Below, piece after piece: positions 1 through 6,476 of a stretch of DNA of 9,528 bases (positions are counted from its first letter, which is position 1; each line of letters opens with the position of its first letter). The notes beneath the pieces were generated by a model, which was not told the DNA's origin, searched no databases, and was given only the letters and a program-made list of their open reading frames with translations. Origin of the DNA: Myxococcales bacterium. GTDB lineage: Bacteria; Myxococcota; Polyangia; HGW-17; SLPX01. The translations under genes and the position numbers were made by a program. The stretch lies in assembly GCA_007131745.1 (NCBI GenBank), contig SLPX01000359.1, positions 1 to 9,528 of the forward strand, in the 5' to 3' direction.

Positions 1-1127
1 GCAAACCGCAGCCCTTCTTCCGCGGCTATCGGCGTCAACAACATCATCTTGATCTCCACGTTGTCTCCCGGCATCACCATCTCTCGTCCCTCAGGCAATT
101 CCACTGACCCCGTTACGTCCGTTGTCCGAAAATAAAACTGCGGCCGATATCCATTGAAAAACGGCGTGTGCCGTCCTCCCTCTTCTTTCTTCAATACGTA
201 TACCTGTCCCTCGAACTTCACATGCGGCGTGATGCTCCCGGGTTTCGCCAATACCTGTCCCCTTTGTACCTCATCTCGCTTCACTCCCCTCAACAGCGTT
301 CCCAGATTGTCGCCCGCTCGCCCTTCGTCCAGTATCTTCCGGAACATCTCTACTCCCGTCACCACCGTCTTCCTCGTCTCTCCCATCCCCACCATCTCTA
401 CCTCGTCTCCTGTACGCACTATCCCTCGCTCTACTCGCCCCGTCGTCACCGTCCCTCGTCCCGATATCGTAAACACGTCCTCTATCGGCATCAAAAACGG
501 CTTGTCTATATCTCGCTCAGGCTCCGGTATGAACTCGTCTACTGCATCCATCAGCTCCTGGATCTTCGCCTGGTGCTCCTTGTCTCCCTCCAGCGCCTTC
601 AACGCCGACCCTCTTACCACAGGCGTGTCATCGCCCGGAAAATCATAGTTCGACAACAATTCCCGAAGCTCCAACTCTACCAGGTCCAGCAATTCCTCGT
701 CAGGATTCAGGTCCACCTTGTTCAAAAACACCACTATCGCTGGCACGTTCACCTGCCTCGCAAGCAACACGTGCTCTCGCGTCTGCGCCATCGGTCCGTC
801 GTCAGCCGCCACCACCAATATCGCTCCGTCCATCTGCGCGGCTCCCGTTATCATGTTCTTGATATAGTCCGCATGTCCGGGACAATCCACATGCGCATAG
901 TGCCGATTATCCGTTTGGTATTCAACGTGCGCCGTTGCTATCGTTATCCCACGCTCCCTTTCTTCGGGCGCCTTGTCTATCTTGTCAAACGGCACAAAAT
1001 CCGCTTTCCCCTGCTCGGACAGATACTTCGTTATCGCCGCGGTCAGTGTTGTCTTCCCGTGATCGATGTGCCCTATCGTTCCGATGTTAACATGCGGTTT
1101 ATCCCGTACAAATTTCTCCTTCGCCAT
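1..1127 (-). CDS. tuf: Translation elongation factor EF-Tu (3'-truncated by the window edge)
   Basis: EF-Tu is the cytoplasmic GTPase that delivers aminoacyl-tRNA to the ribosomal A site. The minus-strand frame from ATG at 1127 begins [20 protein letters not shown] and reads open to the edge, 375 whole codons. All G-domain motifs are visible: G1 GHIDHGKT (residues 19-26), the RGITI switch I segment, G3 DCPGHAD, G4 NKVD and G5 GSALKALEG, followed by domains 2 and 3 ([12 protein letters not shown], then [13 protein letters not shown]). The last visible residues are [10 protein letters not shown], which in the family lie about 20 residues before the C-terminus, so only the tail is missing. A strong Shine-Dalgarno GGGAGG lies 7 bases upstream of the ATG. 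It is the third gene of an rpsL-rpsG-tuf cluster and lacks the usual fusA before it. Codon use is odd: 15 of 21 Ile codons are ATA, 6 ATC and none ATT, and G/A-ending codons dominate. Confidence 0.97.
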   Translation of the reverse strand, partial: MAKEKFVRDKPHVNIGTIGHIDHGKTTLTAAITKYLSEQGKADFVPFDKIDKAPEERERGITIATAHVEYQTDNRHYAHVDCPGHADYIKNMITGAAQMDGAILVVAADDGPMAQTREHVLLARQVNVPAIVVFLNKVDLNPDEELLDLVELELRELLSNYDFPGDDTPVVRGSALKALEGDKEHQAKIQELMDAVDEFIPEPERDIDKPFLMPIEDVFTISGRGTVTTGRVERGIVRTGDEVEMVGMGETRKTVVTGVEMFRKILDEGRAGDNLGTLLRGVKRDEVQRGQVLAKPGSITPHVKFEGQVYVLKKEEGGRHTPFFNGYRPQFYFRTTDVTGSVELPEGREMVMPGDNVEIKMMLLTPIAAEEGLRF

Positions 1128-1220
1128 CTTTTTCCTCCCGAAAAATTTCTTCGGTTCCTGTTCTTTCTTACTGAACCAATTTCTATTTGTTTCTGTTCTT
1201 CGATTGCACCGGACACCGAA

Positions 1221-1268
1221 AGCCCTTGTTCCGGCAGTTCGGCTGAGCCGCTTGCCAAACGAAGGGCT
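1221..1268 (-). promoter_or_regulatory. Hairpin in the rpsG-tuf spacer
   Basis: Two arms, AGCCCTT (1221-1227) and AAGGGCT (1262-1268), pair perfectly over 7 bp. A nested CGGCT-G-AGCCG palindrome lies between them, so the spacer transcript between rpsG and tuf can fold into a branched structure about 48 nt long. No U-run follows it on the minus strand, so it does not look like an intrinsic terminator. In E. coli, S7 represses its own operon by binding an intercistronic hairpin; a comparable role here is inference. It could instead be an mRNA processing or stability element. Confidence 0.4.
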
Positions 1269-1328
1269 GACGCAATTTATCCTGTTTTCAGTATTCAGGC
1301 GGTCGGATTACATAACCGATGATGCAAA

Positions 1329-1817
1329 TCACCAGCGGTAATGTGCAAACGCCTTGTTCGCTTCGGCCATCCTGTGGGTATCCTCCTTCTTCTTGAAGGC
1401 GGTTCCTCTGGCCTCGGCCGCGTCGATCAGCTCCAGGGCCAATCTCTCGCTCATGGTTTTTTCACTGCGTTTCCGAGAGGCTGCAGTCAACCACCTCATC
1501 GCCAACGCAACACTTCTGTTTTGCGGCACTTCAACCGGAACTTGATAAGTAGAACCGCCCACCCGGCGGCTTTTTACTTCAAGGCGCGGACGAACGTTGG
1601 AGAATGCCTTTTCGAAAACCTTTATCGGATCGTCTTTTTTCTTCTCGGCAATAATATCCATGGCGCCGTAGAAAATTCTTTCCGCAACCGATTTCTTTCC
1701 GCTTCTCATCACTCCATTGATGAACTTCGTTATTCTCCTGCGGACTTCCATCGGTGCATCCGTAAACTTTGGGTCCGGAAGAGGTTTTCTTTTGGGAACA
1801 TCGCCTTTTCGCGACAT
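1329..1817 (-). CDS. rpsG: 30S ribosomal protein S7
   Basis: S7 nucleates assembly of the 3' domain of 16S rRNA and lies near the E site. The 162-residue product carries the family landmarks: [65 protein letters not shown], and the terminal [14 protein letters not shown]. The ATG at 1817 is preceded by AGGAG about 10 bases upstream. Most bacterial S7 proteins are about 156 residues. By eye against Thermus S7, the extra length is a six-residue insertion in the N-terminal segment around [13 protein letters not shown] (residues 20-32); everything downstream aligns without gaps. The gene sits 27 bp downstream of rpsL and 201 bp upstream of tuf in one transcription unit. The identification is secure. 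Confidence 0.98.
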   Translation of the reverse strand: MSRKGDVPKRKPLPDPKFTDAPMEVRRRITKFINGVMRSGKKSVAERIFYGAMDIIAEKKKDDPIKVFEKAFSNVRPRLEVKSRRVGGSTYQVPVEVPQNRSVALAMRWLTAASRKRSEKTMSERLALELIDAAEARGTAFKKKEDTHRMAEANKAFAHYRW

Positions 1818-1844
1818 GGTCTTACCGCTCCTGCTCTGCCTAAA

Positions 1845-2216
1845 TCATTTGGGTCTTTTTGTTCCATACTTGGAACGACCCCGCCTTCTTCCTTCAACTC
1901 CGGCCGCATCCAAGGTGCCTCTTATCACATGATATCGCACCCCGGGAAGATCTTTCACACGGCCTCCCCGAATCAACACAACTGAGTGTTCCTGAAGATT
2001 GTGCCCTTCTCCCGGGATATAAGATGTTACTTCCATCCCGTTTACCAGCCGCACTCTGGCCACTTTCCTGAGCGCTGAATTGGGCTTCTTGGGTGTAGAC
2101 GTATAAACGCGCACGCACACGCCTCGTTTTTGCGGGCAACTCTTCAGGGCGGGAGCCGTCTTCTTTTGAATCTGTTTCTTCCGCCGGTTTCTTACTAACT
2201 GACTGATTGTCGGCAT
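1845..2216 (-). CDS. rpsL: 30S ribosomal protein S12
   Basis: S12 is the decoding-centre protein of the small subunit. The 123-residue product starts [15 protein letters not shown] and contains [44 protein letters not shown] and [12 protein letters not shown], ending in [10 protein letters not shown]. Lys43, Lys88 and Pro91, where substitutions give streptomycin resistance, are wild type, so the sequence predicts the drug-sensitive form. Asp89, the residue methylthiolated by RimO in other bacteria, is present. The ribosome site upstream of ATG 2216 is weak (AAGAG, very close to the start). It is the first gene of the operon, about 60 nt downstream of a near-ideal promoter. Confidence 0.99.
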   Translation of the reverse strand: MPTISQLVRNRRKKQIQKKTAPALKSCPQKRGVCVRVYTSTPKKPNSALRKVARVRLVNGMEVTSYIPGEGHNLQEHSVVLIRGGRVKDLPGVRYHVIRGTLDAAGVEGRRRGRSKYGTKRPK

Positions 2217-2285
2217 CTCTTAAAGCCTGCTAATTCATTAAAAATTTTGTTTATCCATTGCTTCAGCTATCTGCAAAACGCAAGC

Positions 2286-2313
2286 ATTATAGGGGGGGCG
2301 CATACCCTGTCAA
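2286..2313 (-). promoter_or_regulatory. Sigma70 promoter of the rpsL-rpsG-tuf operon
   Basis: On the minus strand TTGACA (2308-2313) and TATAAT (2286-2291) are both exact consensus hexamers with a 16-bp spacer. The spacer contains a run of seven C on the coding strand (2292-2298). A short A-rich stretch (CAAAAAGACC) lies directly upstream of the -35, as in a weak UP element. Transcription should begin near 2279, giving a leader of about 63 nt before the rpsL ATG at 2216. Two perfect hexamers fit the very high expression expected of a ribosomal operon. Confidence 0.88.
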
Positions 2314-2463
2314 GGTCTTTTTGCCTGCCACACAAGCATTTTCGCTGCTTTCGTTTTTTCCCGATAAGGCAATCAAAACAACACGTTAGCGCCGGCACAA
2401 AGCCGAATTGATCCCCGGAACGAAAACATTTTACTTTTTAAAGAACCTTTTTTCTAAAGATCC

Positions 2464-2481
2464 GATCCCTGAAAAGGGATC
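2464..2481 (-). terminator. Hairpin after the MBL-fold gene, possible terminator
   Basis: GATCCCT (2464-2470) and AGGGATC (2475-2481) form a perfect 7-bp stem with a four-base loop, 13 bases beyond the stop codon of the minus-strand hydrolase gene. The position suits a 3' end signal, but no U-run follows on the minus strand, so it could be a 3'-end stabiliser rather than an intrinsic terminator. Confidence 0.35.
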
Positions 2482-2494
2482 CTGATCAACCACG

Positions 2495-3334
2495 TCAGAG
2501 AAGCTGGATCGTCATTTTTTCCCTGGCCGCTGTGGTCTCGGGAAAACTCTTTCTGCACAACTCCTCAATATTTTGCACATCGTTGTCGTTCCTGTCGGGA
2601 TGGTGATGAAAAAGAACAAGATGTCTCACTCCGGCCTCCCTGGCAATCAAAGCTCCCTGTTCAAAAGTGGAATGCCCCAAACCCACTGCCGATCTTCCTC
2701 CGTCCCTGCCGTCGTATTCCTCCGGGGTATAAGTCGAATCGTAAATAAGCACGTCGGCCTGTTCGGCCAGCGTCGTGAGCGCCCTGTCCGGACAGCTGTA
2801 GTGTTCCGTGTCGGTAGCGTATACAACCGAATGGCCGCCGAAATCCACCCTGTATGCGAACACTCCCCCGGGATGATTCAGCCGAGCCTGGGTCACCACC
2901 GCCTCACCGCAACCAACGGTTATATCTTCATTCAAAACATGGTAATTGATCCGTGCCGGCAATCCTTCCAGGGCGGAAACCGGGGTTCTGTCCATGACCG
3001 TGGATGAAAGCGTTTTTTCCAGCTCATCCTTTCCGCCAGCCGGACCGAAGATATCCACCGTGGTTTCTCTATGCCTGATCGGACCGAAAAAAGGAAACCC
3101 CGAAATATGGTCCCAGTGAAAATGTGACAGAAAAAGCCGGCACCTCCGCGACCGCTTCTGCAAGAGTTGTTTTCCCAGTTCCCTGGCGCCGCTGCCGCAA
3201 TCGAACACCAACACGTCGGGCCCGCATACAACTTCAACACACGAAGTCCTCCCCCCCACCTTCTCAAATGAAGCCCCCGGCATGGGTATCATCCCCCTGA
3301 CGCCCCAGAACTTGACGTAAAACACGGATTCCAA
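2495..3334 (-). CDS. Metallo-beta-lactamase-fold metal-dependent hydrolase
   Basis: This is a cytoplasmic MBL-fold hydrolase of 279 residues with no signal peptide. The fold begins at once with VKFWGVRGMIPMPG, followed by GGRTSCVEV and VFDCGSGARELG. The metal-binding motif H71-F-H73-W-D75-H76 is intact, with further ligand candidates at His154 (LNHPGG), Asp175 (YATDTEH), Asp199 (IYDSTY) and His243-245 (LVLFHHHPD). The architecture resembles the PhnP/RNase Z/cyclic-nucleotide phosphodiesterase side of the superfamily, so a phosphodiester substrate is plausible but not shown. I chose the TTG at 3334 because GGGAGGAG ends 7 bases before it and the conserved fold starts immediately after. A longer TTG start at 3394 would add a basic, non-conserved 20-residue extension. 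The ADP-ribosylglycohydrolase gene lies 121 bp upstream on the same strand. Confidence 0.85.
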   Translation of the reverse strand: MESVFYVKFWGVRGMIPMPGASFEKVGGRTSCVEVVCGPDVLVFDCGSGARELGKQLLQKRSRRCRLFLSHFHWDHISGFPFFGPIRHRETTVDIFGPAGGKDELEKTLSSTVMDRTPVSALEGLPARINYHVLNEDITVGCGEAVVTQARLNHPGGVFAYRVDFGGHSVVYATDTEHYSCPDRALTTLAEQADVLIYDSTYTPEEYDGRDGGRSAVGLGHSTFEQGALIAREAGVRHLVLFHHHPDRNDNDVQNIEELCRKSFPETTAAREKMTIQLL

Positions 3335-3341
3335 AACTCTT

Positions 3342-3349
3342 CTCCTCCC
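3342..3349 (-). promoter_or_regulatory. Shine-Dalgarno site that sets a TTG start
   Basis: GGGAGGAG on the minus strand is separated by 7 bases from TTG at 3334. This is the best ribosome site upstream of the hydrolase and lies inside the longer open frame beginning at 3394, arguing against that longer start. A GTG at 3322 would be 19 bases away, too far. Confidence 0.65.
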
Positions 3350-3377
3350 GCGGTTCCGGTTTTCGCGATTCAACTTC

Positions 3378-3395
3378 CTTGTCCTAAAAGACAAG
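3378..3395 (-). other. Inverted repeat upstream of the MBL-fold gene
   Basis: CTTGTC (3378-3383) and GACAAG (3390-3395) form a 6-bp perfect inverted repeat with a six-base centre, 44 bp upstream of the chosen TTG start. It could be a leader hairpin or a dimeric operator; neither is demonstrated. It argues mildly that this stretch is leader rather than coding sequence. Confidence 0.3.
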
Positions 3396-3455
3396 ATCTT
3401 CTTTTTCTATTTATCCTGATTCCGTACCGTTCTTTTTCAAGCGTTCTCGCTTTTC

Positions 3456-4460
3456 TCAATCTTCAAAATCCTCATCATCTTCGTCATCCCCCAGTTCGAA
3501 ACTTCCCGCGACGGATTTTCTTGCAACCATTCCAAGCTTCCGGCCCAGCTCCCTGACGTAGGAATATCCTCTCTCATCATCTACAAGCCCCATAAGCAAG
3601 TCATCCGGAATTCCGGATGCGCCGAAATAACCACCGGCCAATGCTCCCGTCATGGCTCCCAGTGTATCCGTATCGCCTCCTGCGTTCACCGCTGTAACCA
3701 CAGCGTCTTCAAAATTGTCCGCGCTCAAAAAGGCGGCCAATGCTGCCGGCACGCTCCCGACCGCGGTCACGTCGCATGGAAAAGCAGTACTCAAGGCAGC
3801 GGCCCCGGCTTCGGGATCCTTTCCCATACGCACATCGCCAAGACGCTCCAGCGGCCCGACCAAGGCTTCGCCGAAAGCCGAAGCAACCGGGATAAGAATG
3901 TCCTGAAACGTAGGAATATCCACGTCGATGAAAAGCAACCCTCTCCTGACCACCTCGGCCACGGCCACGGCCATCACCACCGCTCCCGACAACGCGTTCG
4001 GGTGATTGTGGGTGATCCTGCAAGACATCTCGGCGAATTCCTTCAGCCGCGCATCGCCGCAATAAAACAACCCTATAGGAGACACTCTCATGGCGCCCCC
4101 GTTCCCCCATGAGTCCACCCCGGTTGCATGCCAAGCATTACCTACCCTAAGCTTTGATATCACACCGCAAGTCCGCCGGCCGTACCCGCGCCAGAGAGTG
4201 AAATTTCGAACAAAGCTCGCTGCCGCGTTTTCAGGGTCGAACTCCTCCCGCTCGACCAGGCTTTCGGCCAACCCGATTGTCATTTCTGTATCGTCGGTAT
4301 ATGTACCCGCGGGCAACCGCCCTTCCAGGTATCCTCTTACAAACCCGTATTCGGAAACAATCCTTTCCCGTGACAACCCCTCAAGCGGCATGCCCAACGC
4401 GTCTCCTGCAAAAGTCCCTAGAAGCACGCCCTGGGCGGCGTCGATCAGATTTTTGGCCAT
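3456..4460 (-). CDS. ADP-ribosylglycohydrolase family protein (DraG/ARH fold)
   Basis: Members of this family remove ADP-ribose from proteins or small molecules using a binuclear magnesium centre; others are crystallin-like or uncharacterised. The 334-residue product shows the family motifs in order: GTFAGDALGMPLEG (residues 15-28), T55-D56-D57-T-E-M, GNGGAM (119-124), ITHNHP (149-154) with the following helix, and NAGGDTDTLGAMTGALAG (from residue 259) carrying the C-terminal metal aspartates 263 and 265. All expected metal ligands appear present, so it should be active. The protein ends in an acidic tail, DDEDDEDFED. ATG 4460 is chosen because AGGAGGG lies 8 bases upstream; the frame is open to 4508, but the extra residues do not match the family. 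No partner ADP-ribosyltransferase is visible. Its substrate is unknown; nitrogenase regulation (DraG itself) is not indicated by context. Confidence 0.93.
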   Translation of the reverse strand: MAKNLIDAAQGVLLGTFAGDALGMPLEGLSRERIVSEYGFVRGYLEGRLPAGTYTDDTEMTIGLAESLVEREEFDPENAAASFVRNFTLWRGYGRRTCGVISKLRVGNAWHATGVDSWGNGGAMRVSPIGLFYCGDARLKEFAEMSCRITHNHPNALSGAVVMAVAVAEVVRRGLLFIDVDIPTFQDILIPVASAFGEALVGPLERLGDVRMGKDPEAGAAALSTAFPCDVTAVGSVPAALAAFLSADNFEDAVVTAVNAGGDTDTLGAMTGALAGGYFGASGIPDDLLMGLVDDERGYSYVRELGRKLGMVARKSVAGSFELGDDEDDEDFED

Positions 4461-4513
4461 TTTTTCAACCCTCCTAACGGATCTTACGCGGTCGCTACAA
4501 AAAAACATTTCTG

Positions 4514-4543
4514 TTGACTACTGAGTTTTCGGAATCTTATCAT
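4514..4543 (+). promoter_or_regulatory. Probable promoter of the Cys-rich lipoprotein gene
   Basis: TTGACT (4514-4519) and TATCAT (4538-4543) each match the sigma70 hexamers at five of six positions, with an 18-bp spacer. The start would be near 4550, leaving a leader of about 27 nt before ATG 4577. This explains why the in-frame TTG at 4514 is better read as a -35 element than as a start codon. Confidence 0.5.
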
Positions 4544-4576
4544 CTTATTAAGGACGAATTTCAAGAAAGAACGTCA

Positions 4577-6262
4577 ATGAAATACAAATCCGTTTCACCT
4601 GTTCGAGTCTTTGTTTTTTCTCTCTTCTTTTTTGCTACTTCAACGGCAGGATGCACATTCGACAATAGCGGTATCAGGCCACCTCTTTACGTATGTGGAA
4701 ACGGAATACTGGAACCGGGTGAAGTTTGCGACGACGGCAACAACATCGATGGTGACGGATGTTCCGCGGACTGTTTGTCGGATGAAACCTGCGGAAACGG
4801 CATCGTGGATTACGCGGTCGGGGAAGAATGCGACGACGGCAATAACATAGACGGAGACGGATGCTCCGCGGATTGCAAGATCGAGCCTTGCCATATTTGG
4901 TGTGACGGCTGCTGCGACGAATTCGATGTCTGTAGGTGGGGCAGCCAGGATCACTTCTGCGGAGCAGATGGAACTGCTTGTAAAAACTGCAGAAACGAAG
5001 ACCTTTTCTGCGAAAATCGAACATGCGTGGAATTGGAGGTTTGCGAACCCGGCGATACGCAGCCCTGCGGATGGTGCGGAACCCGCCATTGCGACTTCTC
5101 CGGGATTTGGGGAGAATGTGTGGACGAAGGGGAATGTGAACCCGGAAGGGTCCTGGTGCTCGGAGATTGCGGCAACTGTGGAAAAATGGAATCCCGCTGC
5201 ACCCAGCAGTGCACATGGGGAGAAAGCACTTGTGTTGATGAAGGACCCTGTTCCATCGGGGAAAGCAGAGAAACCGGATCATGCGGATGGTGCGGCACGG
5301 CTACCCAATCATGTTCCGCTGGTTGCCATTGGGGTCCGGAGTTCTGTTTCAATGAGGGCGAATGCGCGCCCAACAGCGTGGAAACCGGTGGGCCGTGCGG
5401 AAATTGCGGAACTCTGCAAAGGTTTTGCGGAAACAATTGTCGCTGGGGATCATGGCACTGCGCCGGTGAAGGCGTGTGCACCCCGAACGCTACACAACAA
5501 GAGAGTTGCGGCAACTGCGGCACAAGAACCCGTACATGCGCCACAAATTGCACCTGGGGAAGCTGGGGTTCCTGCTCCGGTGAAGGCGTGTGCTCACCGG
5601 GCGCTACACAACAAGAGAGTTGCGGCAACTGCGGCACGAGAACCCGTACATGCACCACAAATTGCACCTGGGGAAGCTGGAGTTCCTGTTCCGGTGAAGG
5701 CATTTGCTCACCGGGCGCTACACAGGAGGAGGGTTGCGGCAACTGCGGCACAAGAACCCGCACATGCGCCATGAATTGCGCATGGGGAAGCTGGAGTTCC
5801 TGCTCCGGCGAGGGAGAGTGTGCCCCAGGCACACAACAACATGACCTCCCGTGCGGCAACTGCGGCACACAAACCAATACTTGCGACGACTCCTGCCAAT
5901 GGGTGGAAGGTTCCTGCACGGGCGAAGGTGTGTGCAGCTCAGGAGCTGTTCAAACAGGAGGATCTTGCGGAAATTGCGGCACGGAAGAAAGAATTTGCAC
6001 ATCTTCATGCGAGTGGCCGGATGAATGGACTTGCACCGGCGAAGGTGTTTGCAGCCCCGGCGCTGTTCAAATAGGCGATTCCTGCGGAAATTGCGGCACG
6101 CAAGAGAGAACCTGCCAATTTGAATGCCAGTGGGGGAGCTGGTCTTGCGAAGGACAAGGAGAATGCTCCCCCGGAGAATGTGTTCAGCATCCCGGACATT
6201 ATCACATCTGCCAAGAGGACTGCACCCTTGGACCAGTGGTGGCAGGCGATTGCCCTGAATAA
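4577..6262 (+). CDS. Cysteine-rich repeat protein, probable lipoprotein, with DUF4215 motifs
   Basis: This 561-residue protein begins with a signal peptide: KYK, a hydrophobic stretch [10 protein letters not shown], then TSTAGC, so Cys26 is a probable lipid-modified residue although Thr at -3 is not the classic lipobox. Two DUF4215 motifs follow (residues 40-66 and 72-100), each with CGNGI and [16 protein letters not shown], a Myxococcota-typical extracellular repeat whose Asp/Asn loop may bind calcium. Residues 105-150 form a separate Cys-rich segment. Residues 156-529 are ten tandem units built on C-x-PG, CGNCGT, C-x3-C-x-WGSW and GEG, and a degenerate eleventh unit (CSPGEC) ends the protein. 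About 83 cysteines (15%) imply a disulfide-stabilised rod outside the cytoplasm. Its role is unknown; adhesion or a surface stalk would be a guess. The Shine-Dalgarno sequence is weak (AAGAAAGA). Confidence 0.9.
   Translation: MKYKSVSPVRVFVFSLFFFATSTAGCTFDNSGIRPPLYVCGNGILEPGEVCDDGNNIDGDGCSADCLSDETCGNGIVDYAVGEECDDGNNIDGDGCSADCKIEPCHIWCDGCCDEFDVCRWGSQDHFCGADGTACKNCRNEDLFCENRTCVELEVCEPGDTQPCGWCGTRHCDFSGIWGECVDEGECEPGRVLVLGDCGNCGKMESRCTQQCTWGESTCVDEGPCSIGESRETGSCGWCGTATQSCSAGCHWGPEFCFNEGECAPNSVETGGPCGNCGTLQRFCGNNCRWGSWHCAGEGVCTPNATQQESCGNCGTRTRTCATNCTWGSWGSCSGEGVCSPGATQQESCGNCGTRTRTCTTNCTWGSWSSCSGEGICSPGATQEEGCGNCGTRTRTCAMNCAWGSWSSCSGEGECAPGTQQHDLPCGNCGTQTNTCDDSCQWVEGSCTGEGVCSSGAVQTGGSCGNCGTEERICTSSCEWPDEWTCTGEGVCSPGAVQIGDSCGNCGTQERTCQFECQWGSWSCEGQGECSPGECVQHPGHYHICQEDCTLGPVVAGDCPE
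5042..6163 (+). repeat. Ten tandem coding repeats (CGNCGT units)
   Basis: The array encodes ten units of about 31 to 39 residues, each normally with six cysteines. Units begin near 5042, 5477 (unit 5), 5591 (unit 6), 5705 (unit 7) and 5819 (unit 8). The first three are diverged: units 1 and 3 have CGWCGT, and unit 2 has CGNCGK. Units 5, 6 and 7 (5477-5818) are exactly 114 bp each and nearly identical; units 5 and 6 differ at about ten bases by eye. The gradient from a similar centre to diverged edges is typical of arrays that grow by internal unequal recombination. Confidence 0.9.
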
Positions 6263-6476
6263 CTGCTGTTTCGACCCTCCAAATTCCGTGAACCCGGCTC
6301 AATCCCGCTGCTGAAGAAATTTTTTGCATTGGGTCAGAGTTAGGCTGGATCCCGAACCCTCACTGATGTAATATCAACCCTCGGAAAAACGCCGCCGACA
6401 TGTTTACATGCATGAAAAGAAACAGAAAAGGCTTCAATCAAGAATAGCACGAAACAAGGAGTGGAGGAGGAATTCC

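Noticed and set aside
1073..1258. A 61-codon minus-strand frame between rpsG and tuf as a small gene or fusA remnant
   Set aside because: It overlaps the tuf start in another frame, lacks a good ribosome site and has no EF-G motif.
168..1322. A 384-codon open frame on the plus strand, and a shorter one at 154-648
   Set aside because: Both lie antisense to tuf and its spacer. They stay open because tuf favours G/A-ending codons. The translation is a low-complexity mix of Arg, His, Leu and Tyr with no family resemblance.
2241..2258. A six-codon reading frame (MDKQNF) in the rpsL leader as an attenuator peptide
   Set aside because: It has only a poor ribosome site, no regulatory codon run and no terminator/antiterminator pair nearby.
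4902..5774. A 290-codon plus-strand frame with repeated AATAA and KACAP segments
   Set aside because: It is a shifted frame of the Cys-rich gene with no own ribosome site. The signal peptide and cysteine motifs support the other frame.
5477..5818. Direct repeats as a CRISPR array
   Set aside because: The repeats are 114 bp, contiguous, in frame and encode a cysteine-rich motif; there are no unique spacers and no cas genes.
4951..5919. A 322-codon open frame on the minus strand rich in P, Q, H, S and V
   Set aside because: It is the reverse reading of the tandem CGNCGT repeats, so its internal repetition is inherited from the real gene.
6263..6476. A promoter in the gap before the PilZ-like gene
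   Set aside because: An extended -10-like TGATGTAAT occurs at 6364-6372, but I found no matching -35 and could not support the call.
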